Assembly: GCA_025267735.1 (NCBI GenBank)
Contig: CM046297.1
Location: 20,052,011 to 20,116,010 of the forward strand
DNA from: Mactra quadrangularis
Taxonomy: Eukaryota; Mollusca; Bivalvia; Venerida; Mactridae
DNA length: 64,000 bases
Direction: 5' to 3'
The position numbers and the translations under genes were made by a program. The notes under the pieces were generated by a model. It was not told the DNA's origin. It did not search any database and saw nothing but the letters and a program-made list of their open reading frames with translations. Each line of letters opens with the position of its first letter. Position 1 is the stretch's first letter. Below are positions 24,501 to 35,059 of this stretch, piece by piece.

Positions 24501-26289
24501 GAAAAATACACATGATAAAAGTAAAATTGTTTCAAATTCTAACCTTAGACAGTCAAATAATCCATTTAAACTCCTTAATTGACGAGTACTTTCAGTTTGT
24601 CACAATAACTGTGCAATAATAACCAAAGCAATCCGAATTCAAATTGGGTCACATGATTTGTAAGAATTGATTTTGAACGAATTTATAAGGTATGCTATTG
24701 AGAGCAAGAACGACAACTCTGGAAAAAAAATTCGTTTAACCGAAGCGACACTTTATTTACCGGCAAGAATTCAGTTCAAAATGGCGGCGAACGGCGACAA
24801 CCCTGGATAGCAGTAAAAGTAATCAGTGTTTCTGTAAGCGAAAAACCTGATTAATACCTTTTGATTTATGGAAAGAATAAAAGTAAACTTTTATCTATCG
24901 TTTGGTGCTAATTTGACCCACATTCATTTACTTTTTGAAATAAATATTTTGCTATGCGTTTTTGAAGCAATCCGTTAAGACCCTACATAACAGAAAAACG
25001 TCCGTATGATGAAATAGTTATGTAGGGTCTTATATTTAGGACTAGGTATACTACATGATGTCATAGCTCTACATTAAATAAGATTACAGGTCCTTGATAT
25101 GATGTACCATAAAAATACAAGTCAATTTTAAAATTACAATCAATTGGTTAAAACAATAGATACTCACATAAGACCTGTCTTGCTGTTTAACCTTTATAGA
25201 CAGCATTACACCTATGTTACCATCATTTCTTATACAGTTGATACTCATGCATAGATATATGTATAACTATCTGACCTGAAAGAATAAAATAACACACATA
25301 GCCATTATACATTTTTAAAATTCATTAATTTAATTCATTGATCTAAGATGCTGACAGCCATTGTCTTGATTTTTTAAACACCAGCCAGTTTTAATAAGTT
25401 CCAGGCAAAAGTATCAACAAGCTCAACTATATGAAACAAGACTTAGTAATTCTCACTAATCTAATTCAATTGTCAGACACTTAAAGCTATTGGGTTAATT
25501 CAGGCATGTAGGAAGCATTTTCAGATGGGGGGGGGGGCTAATTTGTTGCGATTTATTTTAAGAAAAAGAAAACATTTCCTAATGTTACAGTACTTATGTT
25601 TAAGTTCAATTTTACACTGCATTTGAACATCTTGTTCCATAAAAGTGTTTGCAAAATTGATTTTGCCGAAAAATCACACATGTATCAATCAATTTAGTGT
25701 GACAGATTAAATAAAGATCCTCAATCACTATAACTGCTGAAAATATTGGGGGGGGCTAAGACCTCCCCCCCCTAGCCTACCCCTGTTCCTACGGGCATGA
25801 GTTAATGATAAACCAAGTAAAGTTCCAGGATTTTGACTCTTCATCCTAAAAACTACCAATTACATCAGTAAACTTCATATACTGAACCTTAAACATGAAT
25901 ATGTACATGTAGCTGCCTTGAATTTGAATAAAATATTTTGATCATCATCCTCAGTCATAGTCAGTACTTCATTGTACAAGAGTATGTGTGTTTTACTTTA
26001 TAGTAAATGGTAACAATGTTTAAACATAGACAGTTCCCGTAAATTTGAATCCAGCGTTTGATTTTTTCCATTCAGTAAGAAACCCCGTTCAGTGTAGCTA
26101 GAGAAAACTTACTCGCGCATGCATGCTTGCACGTGAGTCTGCAATGAGCTATTAAGGAAATGTCGGTAGCCTACCAAGACGTGTAAGAACATCTTTTATT
26201 CAACATATGAGAACAGGAGCATGAAATATGGCATAAATTACAAAAATTTCATTCAAACATAAAATAACTTACCCGAAACAAAAATCCAT
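9504..26289 (-). CDS. unrecognised 99-residue protein, four coding exons
   Basis: I do not recognise this protein. Minus-strand exons are 26289..26273 (ATG, 17 nt), one of two identical copies of a 79-nt exon (13372..13294 or 11869..11791), 10371..10302 (70 nt) and 9637..9504 (ends TAG). All junctions have GT/AG signals, and the phases fit exactly (2, 0, 1), giving 300 nt. The product starts MDFCFGGITLKFSRDERF and ends in the polar tail HSDSEENTLRSLHYF. The middle has two cysteines and an aromatic patch (NPWSYSVYNL, about residues 63-72). There is no signal peptide, membrane segment or known domain. The first intron is about 13 kb and full of transposons. The start was chosen because this ATG is the only one before a strong GTAAGT donor whose phase fits exon 2. 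Further small exons in the long intron cannot be excluded. Confidence 0.55.
9716..9768 (-). repeat. GCCGAAAT-type retroelement end motif in the terminal intron
   Basis: On the minus strand: CTTGAAAAAGGCACTCAGCC then GAAATGTGGGATAAATAAATA. Resembles the motif at 36874 and the 3' ends seen in some retroelements. No longer element could be traced. Confidence 0.35.
10372..14390. repeat. 1.5-kb tandem segmental duplication containing a coding exon
   Basis: Three head-to-tail units with a period of 1503-1504 bases: about 10372-11869, 11870-13372 and a partial third, 13373 to about 14390, whose last 300 bases diverge. Units one and two are almost identical. Each full unit carries intron sequence plus one copy of the 79-nt coding exon of the minus-strand gene. 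The unit edges fall on the acceptor string TTTTGTTTTCAGA, which is also present at the next exon (10371), so unequal exchange between similar acceptors is a plausible origin. An assembly artefact is the main alternative. Confidence 0.9.
14391..15107. other. intronic stretch without clear content
   Basis: Part of the long first intron of the minus-strand gene. A GC-richer block (14450..14600) stands out but matches no repeat or exon I recognise. Confidence 0.4.
15108..15944. mobile_element. non-autonomous hAT-like element, 837 bp
   Basis: Ends CAGGGCCGTCGCC and (complement) CAAGGGCATCGGC, each followed by GGTCCGGCC-type sequence, flanked by ATATG on both sides. No transposase frame. Lies in intron 1 of the 99-residue protein gene. 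Confidence 0.65.
15945..17020. other. intronic stretch, nothing recognised
   Basis: AT-rich, no exon with usable splice phases, no repeat recognised. Confidence 0.4.
17025..17655. repeat. 49-bp minisatellite, 13 copies
   Basis: Unit GAGAAACCAACAGAAGAGAA then ATAAAGGGCTAGGTATTTAGCATACTGGT. A 47-bp variant lacking two bases of TTAGCA alternates in the right half. Accidental frames are open on both strands. Confidence 0.97.
17660..19230. other. intronic stretch, nothing recognised
   Basis: No supported exon. A possible transposon end (AGGGCACTAGACAACTTTTG near 18740) has no partner. Confidence 0.4.
19300..20585. repeat. 144-bp tandem array with terminal inverted motif
   Basis: Eight units start at about 19432, 19577, 19721, 19860, 20004, 20150, 20295 and 20440, each beginning AATAGTGACC. 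The array is bracketed by TTATATGCCCGAAAG (about 19310) and its perfect complement (about 20567), and ends with a GGACAGACGGACG run, so it looks like a mobile unit with an expanded core. Wider flanks (TTGGCGCTGG on the left, GGAGCCAAC on the right) hint at an older host element. Confidence 0.85.
20650..22096. other. intronic stretch with a CAA microsatellite
   Basis: (CAA)n of about seven units near 21100; otherwise nothing supported. Confidence 0.5.
22105..23931. mobile_element. non-autonomous hAT element, 1.8 kb
   Basis: Perfect 13-bp ends CAGGCGCGTATCT and a perfect 8-bp target duplication ACTGCAGA (22097..22104 and 23932..23939). No transposase frame is visible inside. Intronic to the minus-strand gene. 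Confidence 0.88.
24056..24297 (-). repeat. dispersed G-run repeat, copy 1
   Basis: About 240 bp with CGGCTCCAGG and GGCGGATCTAG-type ends and CCCCCC/GGGGGG runs. Inverted relative to the copy at 31032. It abuts the 740-bp element on its right. Confidence 0.7.
24306..25045. mobile_element. 740-bp element with long inverted repeats
   Basis: Perfect 8-bp duplication GTATACTA flanks ends CTAGTCCTAAATATAAGACC. The arms match imperfectly for about 110 bases and contain a second inverted motif (AAGACCCTACGTA and TACGTAGGGTCTT). The centre is single-copy-like and holds AAAATGGCGGC (24778..24788). The superfamily is uncertain; the 8-bp duplication suggests hAT. Confidence 0.82.
25500..25800. mobile_element. 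small inverted-repeat element with G-runs
   Basis: 301 bp between two GTTAAT copies. Ends read CAGGCATGTAGGAAGC and (complement) CATGCCCGTAGGAACAG, with long G runs inside each arm. Confidence 0.5.
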
Positions 26290-26345
26290 CCTTCCAAACA
26301 GAATATCAACTAAAATGGCGCTGATCCCAGCGATTTCGCGCGTAA
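26273..26345 (-). promoter_or_regulatory. 5' end and likely promoter of the 99-residue protein gene
   Basis: Exon 1 codes MDFCF plus two bases of the next codon and ends at a consensus GTAAGT donor. About 20 bases upstream of the ATG is a GCGCCATTTTAG stretch resembling a YY1-type start-site element, followed outward by CpG-rich sequence (26325..26345) that stands out from the AT-rich surroundings. The promoter role is inferred. Confidence 0.4.
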
Positions 26346-27387
26346 ATGAGCAATCACGTGGTACATTGAGTGAACAGTTACACACATTCTATAAATAGAC
26401 GGTGAAGATATCAACCCGTTTGTGTACAGAATGCAGTTACACATAGCTTCGAAAGCGCTAAGTAATCGCCTGGGGCAAATGGTAATACCATATATACCAT
26501 AATATCTGAGTTAATTCTGTCAGTGTAGTAGGCCCCTAAGTTCATGCAATTCACGAGATCAAGTCAAATCTTTCAGCTTTTTGTCATAAAAAGTAAGAAA
26601 ATATTTGTCCAAACTGGACTCCGTACTGTATATAAATAAAAACACTAACACTTATATGCACGGCCAGACGATGTGTATTTATTGCGTTGAACTTTACAGT
26701 CGGCAGATTAACAATATAATGAATACAAAATTATAAATGTACATGGCTATCACTATAAATATATTACATGGTTTTAAAGTATTTCAACAAACACCAATCT
26801 TTGTTGAATTGTTGATTAGGGGATAAATGATTTATTTCCGTTTGAGAGGATCGAACTAGGAAATAAATGTAAAAGGCAGAATCTACTAAAGCGTACTTAT
26901 AATATATGCTACAAAATTAATGAATCCTTTTATGTCAGATCTTTTCACTTCTGCGATTCGACTCGCCCAGGAACAACCAGAGATAAAAATTTAAAACAAA
27001 AATTCACTCTGGAAACCTGTGTCTATTTGTCAATGTCGTATCGCTTGAATGTTAGACCTCATTCTGAAAAGACATATTTGTTGGCTCTATTTTCAAGCAA
27101 AGCTAACTATCTCTAGCCGGACGGCCATATCCGAATATATACATGTATATATTAACCAATGATCAGGAAAAACACAAATCTATCTCATCACAAGTGTATA
27201 GAAACTAAAAATCAATCTTAACGCTATGACTACAGAGACTATAAATAATTATATATTGGCCTGTTAAAATATATACTTCCAAAAACAGTTTTAAAACATA
27301 TAACATTGTATATGCATAGGTAATAAATAGCGTCATGACTGATAAACTGAAATACGTTAATAAATGTGTTTTACATGTAGTTTCACT
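26346..27387. other. intergenic stretch between the small gene and the Tc1 element
   Basis: No coding exon or repeat recognised; the first 150 bases may belong to the upstream promoter of the minus-strand gene. Confidence 0.4.
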
Positions 27388-27584
27388 GAGTACATTTAAA
27401 AACGCACATACTACGTTTCATCTCGTGTACCAACATTAAATGTGTAATACCATAAGACAAATCAATAATTAAGATTAACCAATATTTAATGATACCACAA
27501 GAATAGAATTATTGATTTCAGAACAATGTTTTAATTAAAATCAATGTCTTATTCACATAGGGTCAAAAAGTCATTTTCACATGG

Positions 27585-28717
27585 TCAATACCGAGTGTAA
27601 CCACCCCTTGCTGATAACAAATCCTGATATCTCCGACGCATAGACAGGACTAATGCACCAATACGCCTCTGTGGAATATTGTCCCATTCCTCTAGCAAAG
27701 CCTGACGCAGTTGAGCAATGTTTTCTGAGGGATTTTCACGAGCATGAACACGATGTTTAAGCATATCCCAAACATGCTCGAATGGAGACATGTCAGGAGA
27801 CAATGATGGCCAGTCAAGTACTGGTACGTGATGTTGCTGCAGGAAGTTACGGGTAACTTTGGCGGTATGTGGTCTGGCACCATCCTGCTGTAAAATGCCT
27901 CCACCAACAGGAAAGTACTGGTTGAAAAAAGGCAGAACTACAGGCCTCAAGACTGCGTCAATGTAAAGATTTGCGTTGACATTTCTGTCAAAAATGATGA
28001 GAGGGGTTTTATGAAACTGAGAAATTCCTGCCCAGAAATGAATTGATCCTCCACCCCATCGATCAAATTCAAGGATGCATGCATCTGTATAACGTTCATT
28101 ACGACGCCTCCAGACTCTAGTACGACCATCAGCACGATGCAAATGTATCCGAGATTCATCAGTGAATAAGACAGAGGCCCATTGACGTCTTGTGAAGCGT
28201 ATATGAGTCCTTGCCCAACATAATCTTGCGTGACGATGACGTGGAGTTAGCATCTGTGCCTTGTGGGGACGTCTTGCTTTAAGTTGTGCAGATCTCAGGC
28301 GATTTCGAACCGTGTTGGGAGGTAAACTGCGTCTAAAATAAAACGTTCCACGTAAAATATCAAGAATCTGGCAAATTTTGAGTATCAATGAAATAACTAA
28401 AACCGAACAAAACCAGTTAATATTCATTTAAAAACTTACCCGTGGATGCCTACAGTTCGTCTGGCAGTGGTTGTTGCTGCTAAGAAGCGGTTCCTCAGAT
28501 GAGATACCCTAATGTAGTGGTCTTGTCGAGGAGTTGTAACACGTGGTCTACCAGGTCTAGGACGATCGTTTACATTTCCGGTCTGATCATATCGGGCCAC
28601 AAGTCTAGAAATTGTGGAATGGTGACATCCAAGCCGCCTTGCTATTGCGTTTTTGGCACTTCCGGCAAGGAACATGCCGATGGCCATATTTCGCTCATCT
28701 TTGTTTAGACGTGGCAT
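27585..28717 (-). CDS. Tc1-family DD34E transposase, two exons, open
   Basis: Exons 28717..28440 and 28332..27585 join across a 107-bp intron (GTAAGT donor, TTTTAG acceptor, phase 2) to give 341 residues. The N-terminal paired-type helix-turn-helix region (about 1-90) contains the hinge motif GRPR (56-59). The catalytic triad is D151 in TDESR, D243 in QQDGARPHTA and E278 in SPFEHVWDMLKHRV, with exactly 34 residues between the second and third, the Tc1 signature. The splice recreates the usual family sequence HGRS-PNTVRNRLR at the exon junction. Without splicing, exon 1 ends at a TAA that lies inside the donor. No frameshift or internal stop is seen, so the copy may be young. It would cut and paste the element at TA sites in the nucleus. 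Confidence 0.93.
28333..28439 (-). other. 107-bp intron inside the Tc1 transposase gene
   Basis: Minus-strand donor GG|GTAAGT and acceptor ATTTTAG|AC. Removal restores a continuous transposase frame; retention stops translation after residue 93. Confidence 0.85.
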
Positions 28718-29010
28718 GGTGAAAACTGGTGGAAATCAACACAGAGTGTGTTTTTACCATGTGACTATCAACTGTTGTCCGAATGTGTGTAAATTGGAGC
28801 ACGAGATTCTCGTGAAGAAGCCAATAGTCGTAAATTCGTGATTTTAGAGGGGGTATAGTACAGACTGTGAATGAGCAACTGTGTACCCTTTTTACACATT
28901 TAATGCAAAGATTGTCGTGCAAAAAGATAATATAAAACAATGAACACGCACAGATACTGCCTAGTATAAAAATATAGCCGGTTATAATGTGTGCGTTTTT
29001 AAATGTACTC

Positions 29011-30095
29011 TTATGAAAATAATATAGATTTGTAGGAAACAAGGTGTTGACAGTGTGAAGTCGCCTGGTAGAATGATTCAAATCTAAATTACTACACATA
29101 TTAAAATAGAAACATTTTCACGCTTTTCTCGTGCAACTGACCAATACAATCACTGTATGAAAACTGCGTCGCGTTAAGACAAATATTTCACGCTATACTA
29201 TCGAACCGCGTGAAATAGATAGTATAATAGTAAAGTCAAACTCCCTGAAGTAGTTATTTCTCTTAATAAAATCATTAATCAAAGCGTGACGTAAGCACTG
29301 TGAGGAGTTTTCTAGCCAAGTGTACACGAAATAACTATTACGTCCGTAATCTAACGCTTGCATTCGCAGGCGCGTAGGAGCTGGGGCCGCAGGGGCCGCG
29401 GTCCAAATATTCCGGCAAGCAGCGGCAATGGGACCGTGAGGTAATTTTTCATGACACAATGTCATATTGAAAATCTTGAGGTCTAATACAAAGATTTGTT
29501 CTTAAACAGGGGGTACTGAAAGGGCTGGAAATCGAGTTTCAGAGGCTTACATTCACAAAAATTTTCGACCGATCGGAGGGGACATTCCTCCCATACCCAC
29601 CCCATCTGTGACCCCAATATTCATATCCTCTTACGCGCCTGATTCGGAACACCTCGACGAGGTTTAGATCTACAGAATCTTCAGAGAGTTGTCCCAGCTG
29701 TAAATACGTCTGTCACATAAAGTCTAATACAACAATTGTCGGCCCCTTAAAGACTTTAAAAGTCTTAATCATAAAATTCTATCTAGTTAATATTCACTAA
29801 TATTAATGAATACGTCAATAAAAATGCAAAGCACGTTTTCCACTAAATTTAACACATGGGTACAGCTAAAATTGATCAAACATCACTTGAACAGTGACGC
29901 AGACTCCATGACTGTCTTCATCAACTCCCCACAACTCTGGATACGTGACGTCATATGTTCCCTTGCTGTGTATAATTATGTATAATTCACAATACTACTG
30001 GCGACAAGCAGGTAAGACATGACAGAAGTTTTCACCTTCTAATGTCAATGCCCCTAAATATTCAAACAGACTCATATAAAAAGAAGTACATGTAT
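29011..30095. other. intergenic stretch between two Tc1 elements
   Basis: Contains a GC-rich block (29350..29430) but no frame that resembles a known protein and no repeat ends. Confidence 0.4.
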
Positions 30096-30097
30096 TA

Positions 30098-31002
30098 CAC
30101 TTAACAACTTTTCTAAGTATACACCTATATATTTAGTCATAACTGGGTTGATACGTAAGCTATTGATATAAAATTTGTAAAAACTGTTCATCAAATAGTA
30201 TTTTATTTATAAGCAAAACGCAGAATGAATTGAAAAATAACTGACTTCTTATAAGCAGTAACAATATTGGTACCAACAAAGTACAAATTCACATCAATAA
30301 CGAGTATGGCCATCTTCAGCTCGTGTAACTGCAAGACACCTTGTTCGCAATGAGATTATGTAGTTCTGAATGATATCCCAGGGTATCATAGCCCATTCTT
30401 GCCGTCTTCTCGTCATATGTCTTCTCTGGCTTATCAAGTCTTTAACACTTCTGGTTTGCTCAAACTTTCTAAAAAGTTTCATTACAGTCAAAGGGTTACG
30501 CTTGAAAGTATGGACAAGCTGAAAAGGGGGTTCACTTTGTTACGATCGTTGAAGGTTTCTGCATTGCAGCTAAACTTAGTGATACAGTGATGAATATGAT
30601 GCGTACAAGACACGACATAGCAATTCAATTCAATATACCTCTCGTACTGATAAGCCAGCATGTATCATTTCGATAGCTTGGCCTCTTAATTTCAAGCAAA
30701 TTCGTTTAATACCTACGACTTGTGAAAGTTTAGGTGTTCTTTCTATAAGTGTAAATCGCTAAAGATATCGACAGGTACAAAATAAAAGTGAAAATGTAAA
30801 CCGTTTGGCTCATATTTGTTTAAAGCACGAAATGCGAGTGCATCTTGGAAGTCGGTTACTAAACGGTAGATATTGACGTTTTTAGTGTCACATGAAAGAC
30901 ATAGTATCCCATAGTTGACTCACAAAATTTCGTTTAAATATTTTAACAAGTGTTGAAAATATCTGCAGGGGAAATGTGTATACTTAGAAAAGTTGTTAAG
31001 TG
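30098..31002. mobile_element. internally deleted Tc1-like element, 905 bp
   Basis: Perfect 29-bp inverted repeats (30096..30124 and 30976..31004, including flanking TA) enclose a gutted transposase remnant. The ends differ from those of the Tc1 element 1 kb away, so this is a second family. The sequence between TIRs and remnant is AT-rich and non-coding. Confidence 0.85.
30294..30491 (-). pseudogene. Tc1-type transposase remnant with internal deletion
   Basis: A 65-codon frame joins an N-terminal piece (LFRKFEQTRSVKDL, as in the helix-turn-helix region) to the extreme C-terminus (EWAMIPWDIIQNYI, then a Tc1-like tail ending GHTRY). The whole DDE core between them is missing, as in many non-autonomous derivatives. 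Confidence 0.75.
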
Positions 31003-31031
31003 TATTTTGCATAATTTACCCCAAGATCAAT

Positions 31032-31310
31032 CATGGGCGGATCCAGCGGGGGGGGGTCAGGGGGTCCGGATCCCCCCCTAGAATTTGGAAAATGTACCTG
31101 TCCATTGGTGTATTTCTTGATTGTTAGTCATTTTTAAGAAGCATGAAGCAATTTTTCTCGGTGCTTAACATAGATTTAATGGTTATGTAGTTATTATTAT
31201 TATTACTAATATGTTGCCTTTTATCTGTAAAATGTAGAAGTTCGGACTCCCCTAGAAAAGTTCGGACCCCCCTGTTTTTTTTTTGTTTTGTTGCAATAAA
31301 CTTTTGAATC
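31032..31310 (+). repeat. dispersed G-run repeat, copy 2
   Basis: Begins GGCGGATCCAGCGGGGG and shares CTTGATTG...GTCATTTTTAAG and CTCGGTGCTTAACATAGA with the copy at 24056, in the opposite orientation. Confidence 0.7.
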
Positions 31311-31530
31311 ATTTACATCACTGTGTTATTTATTGTCGATTGTTAATTGGTTTGTTTTTCATGTAGGTCTTTTTTCTATTGGTCAACCTCTATGAAAAGG
31401 ACAGTTCACCTAACCATATTACCTTATATTCACCCGTGAGCACTTGACTCCTCATCATTCTCATACAGCAGCTGGCTTTCTGTAATAAAAAAGTTGTGGT
31501 CAGAGTTAGGCTGAAACAACCGCACTAAGA

Positions 31531-32418
31531 GTGAGTGGTTACTGTAACAGTGAGTGGTTACTGTATCAGTGAGTGGTTACTGTAACAGTGAGTGGTTTAC
31601 TGTAACAGTAAGTGGTTACTGTATCAGTGAGTGGTTACTGTAACAGTTAGTGGTTACTGTATCAGTGAGTGGTTGCTGTATCAGTGAGTGGTTTACTGTA
31701 TCAGTTAGTGGTTACTGTAACAGTGAGTGGTTACTGTAACAGTTAGTGGTTACTGTATCAGTGAGTGGTTACTGTATCAGTGAGTGGTTACTGTATCAGT
31801 GAGTGGTTACTGTATCAGTAAGTGGTTACTGTATCAGTGAGAGGTTACTGTATCAGTGGGTGGTTACTGTATCAGTGAGTGGTTGCTGTATCAGTGAGTG
31901 GTTGCTGTATCAGTGAGTGGTTACTGTACCAGTTAGTGGTTGCTGTATCAGTGAGTGGTTACTGTATCAGTTAGTGGTTACTGTAACAGTTAGTGGTTAC
32001 TGTAACAGTTAGTGGTTGCTGTATCAGTGAGTGGTTACTGTATCAGTGAGTGGTTGCTGTATCAGTGAGTGGTTGCTGTATAAGTGAGTGGTTACTGTAT
32101 CAGTGAGTGGTTACTGTAATAGTTAGTGGTTACTGTATCAGTGAGTGGTTACTGTATCAGTGAGTGGTTATTGTATCAGTGAGTGGTTACTGTATCAGTA
32201 ATTGTTTGCTGTATATGTGAGTGGTTACTGTATTAGTGAGTGGTTACTGTATCAGTGAGAGGTTACTGCATCAGTGAGTAGTTACTGTATCAGTGAGTGG
32301 TTGCTGTATCAGTGAGAGGTTACTGCATCAGTGAGTAGTTACTGTATCAGTGTGTTGTTACTGTATCAGTGAGTGGTTACTTCATTAGTGAGTGGTTACT
32401 TCATTAGTGAGTGGTTAC
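31531..32418. repeat. 19-bp minisatellite, about 46 copies
   Basis: Unit CAGTGAGTGGTTACTGTAT with variants GTTGCTG, AACAGTTAG and GAGAGG. About 890 bp long. Confidence 0.97.
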
Positions 32419-32564
32419 TGTGATTCAAATGTTACAACTCTTTTAACAGTACTGATGCATAACATTGCAACAGTAGTAAAAAAAATTCTTGGAGTATAAT
32501 TGCGCAGCAGAAAATAGGCTAGTCAGTGCTTAAACCAGGTTTGCAATGAAGACATGAACAATAC

Positions 32565-32692
32565 GTCATTTCATGAGCAGGATACATTATGTCATTTCAT
32601 GAGCAGGATACATTATGTCATTTCATGAGCAGGATACATTATGTCATTTCATGAGCAGGATTCATTATGTCATTTCATGAGCAGGATACATT
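32565..32692. repeat. 26-bp tandem repeat, five copies
   Basis: GTCATTTCATGAGCAGGATA then CATTAT, nearly identical copies. Confidence 0.95.
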
Positions 32693-32699
32693 TCAAAGA

Positions 32700-35050
32700 T
32701 AGATCCCAAGTTTTACATTTATCTGATGATAAACAAATATCTTTATGGATCTACCGGTGAAGTTTGAATAATCAGATTCAAATGGACCTAATTCTGAGCT
32801 CAAATTTATGGGGTTTTCTATGGTGGCTGAATTATGCCATGTTTTCTCTCTTTTGTCCTCCGCTTACAAATGCGTACATCTTCAATAGTCTTCTGTGCAT
32901 GTGTAAACGGAATGCGAAAGAGCGAAAACACAAAACTTATACGACTGAGTAGATCTGTCCAGGAATTTTATGTAGAATTCCTGATTTGTCGTATTTTCGT
33001 TCCGCTAGGCGCCACACGAAAACACGAAGATGCGACAAACAGAGGCAAAATACGATATGAGAGGGTGTCGTACATTTGTAAAAGTTTTGTCGTATAAATA
33101 ATACGGGTGTAACAATAGGTCGACTTATCGCTGTATTGCTATAGTTCCTCTGCAATAGCAATAGGTCGATAGAACTTTTTTAAGTCGACAAATATCGAGT
33201 AATCTTGTCGGCATGTTGTTGTTAAAGTCTTATATTTCCTGAGCAGACGTGAATTTCCTCTCTGGCTTGTTGTGTTTGCATTTTTAAAGTTTTAGATGGA
33301 CACATAAATTCATTTCAAGTAGATTTATAATCTAATAAGCCTTCGTGATGATGACTCAATGAAAGACAGAAGAGCCTGATTGAGTGGGTTAATTGTTAGA
33401 TCATCGAATCGTATTGTGCTTGGGTTAATAGGATATGATTTTCAGGGACCAGGGAAAACAAAACTTCTATCACAATAGACTTAGTCTTGATGCATTCTGA
33501 AAACGAGGTATTAATCAAGAGACAAAACTTCGTTTTGATCTAGATCAACTTTTCAACACTTAATGTATTGTTTTCATTCATACATTTTTTATTATTGCCT
33601 ACCTCATGTCGATATTGTTTTAACGTTTTAATAAACAATGTACATTTTCTATTCAAGTTAAATTAGAAACTTTATACAAGGATTGACAATGTTCTTACTC
33701 AAAATTTAACCCTCGCAAATTGAAACAACTTTACAGTAAATGATATCCAGTATGTTCACATTCCATTCTGATGACGTATTCATCACGTGACACAAACAGT
33801 GTACATTTTGTAAATAAAGAGGAATAACTGCAACAAATAACTAAACTGAATTACAGAATAGTTAAGATTTAACTCCCTTATTATAATACATGTATGTGAA
33901 CATCAATATAACAAACTAAAATACAATATATATAGAACAAAAGTTTTTAGAAATCAGATGAACAAGTATTGTTTTGAAGCCTGATCTTATAAATTGTTTT
34001 GTAGATTACAGATGAATTCTTTTGGTATTTCTTCATTCTACGTTTATTTACCCACACGAATTTATCAATTCTGATATCTTTTTCGCATTAGCCAAAGAAA
34101 ATAAGCCGACAACATAAACATTGTCACCAGCTGGAATATACACACGTACAAATGCGATTTCTCTGGTCACAAAGTTCACATATTTTAATGATTTCTTCGA
34201 CTTTTACATCTTCCAGAAACTGGCCAGATTCAACAAATTGTATGCGTCATAAAAGCCAATGCAGTAAATAGAATAATGTTTTTGTTTTCAAAAAATAAAT
34301 GCTGATACGACAGCACGCTTGCACATAGTTCACCGAGCTTGTATTATCTTGATAACAATGGTCTGCTTTGAAAGTTGAACTTGGATCGGTTATTTTCGCT
34401 GTATTTGACTTTTGACAATTCTATTGTTTTAATGCATTTGTGATGTTTTTTTTCAGGATGCTGTTTTCTAAAGCCAAGGGGCATGAAGAAAAATACATTC
34501 ACTATAAAATTCATTAGAACAAGACAGGAACCATTTGTTATTAAAATAAACAAGTTGGTAGTTACTATTGATGACAATAGTTTCTAATGTTCAGTTATGG
34601 TAATTGAATATAACATAAAATAATGCGTTTATTGACATTGTACAAAACTGTGGTTATGCATGCACTTCATTAGAAATTAGATCAAATATTGAACTTGGCT
34701 TATGATTCCTTTTTTGCAATATCAATTGTTATCAGTAATTCTAATTTGTATTGCAGAAAATGAAATGTATATTCATTTTCATTGTGTACCATGCATTCAT
34801 GTATAGTGATAGGCCTAATTTATTCAAAATAAATTATGTACAGTAGATCTAATCTTTGGAGTAACATTTCTTATAAAAAAGTATTGTTTTGTGTTTTTCA
34901 GGTGATGCCCAATGAAGTGTGTGTAGAACTGTTGATGCAGATGATTACTCAGTGACTGGTCAAGTTTTCATATGATATTTCAGACAGTACATGATCATCA
35001 AGTATGATTCAAGAAAAGATCTAACCTTGGCTTACCAGACAGAAGCAAAG
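32700..35050. other. intergenic stretch, no supported gene
   Basis: Short frames near 32.8 and 34.4 kb lack splice partners or recognisable protein sequence. No repeat ends recognised. Confidence 0.4.
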
Positions 35051-35059
35051 GTGATACCT

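Larger units (their letters stand above)
27393..29005. mobile_element. Tc1-like DNA transposon, about 1.6 kb
   Basis: The transposase gene is bracketed by an inverted repeat matching at 22 of 23 bases (27388..27410 and 28988..29010), containing CATTTAAAAACGCACA. If the TA pairs at 27391 and 29006 are the target duplication, the element is 1613 bp, normal for Tc1. The exact ends are less certain than the coding part. Confidence 0.75.

Noticed and set aside
27585..28427. A 280-codon transposase starting at an ATG at 28427
   Set aside because: Its first 31 residues come from the intron; joining to the upstream exon gives the proper Tc1 N-terminus.
31423..31479. 57-nt minus-strand segment with good acceptor and GTAATA donor, open in frame
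   Set aside because: No partner exons or recognisable protein; isolated splice-like signals are common in such AT-rich DNA.
34902..34955. TTTTTCAG followed by a short plus-strand frame ending in TGA (VMPNEVCVELLMQMITQ)
   Set aside because: No upstream coding exon in phase was found; could be a non-coding transcript exon, but nothing supports it.
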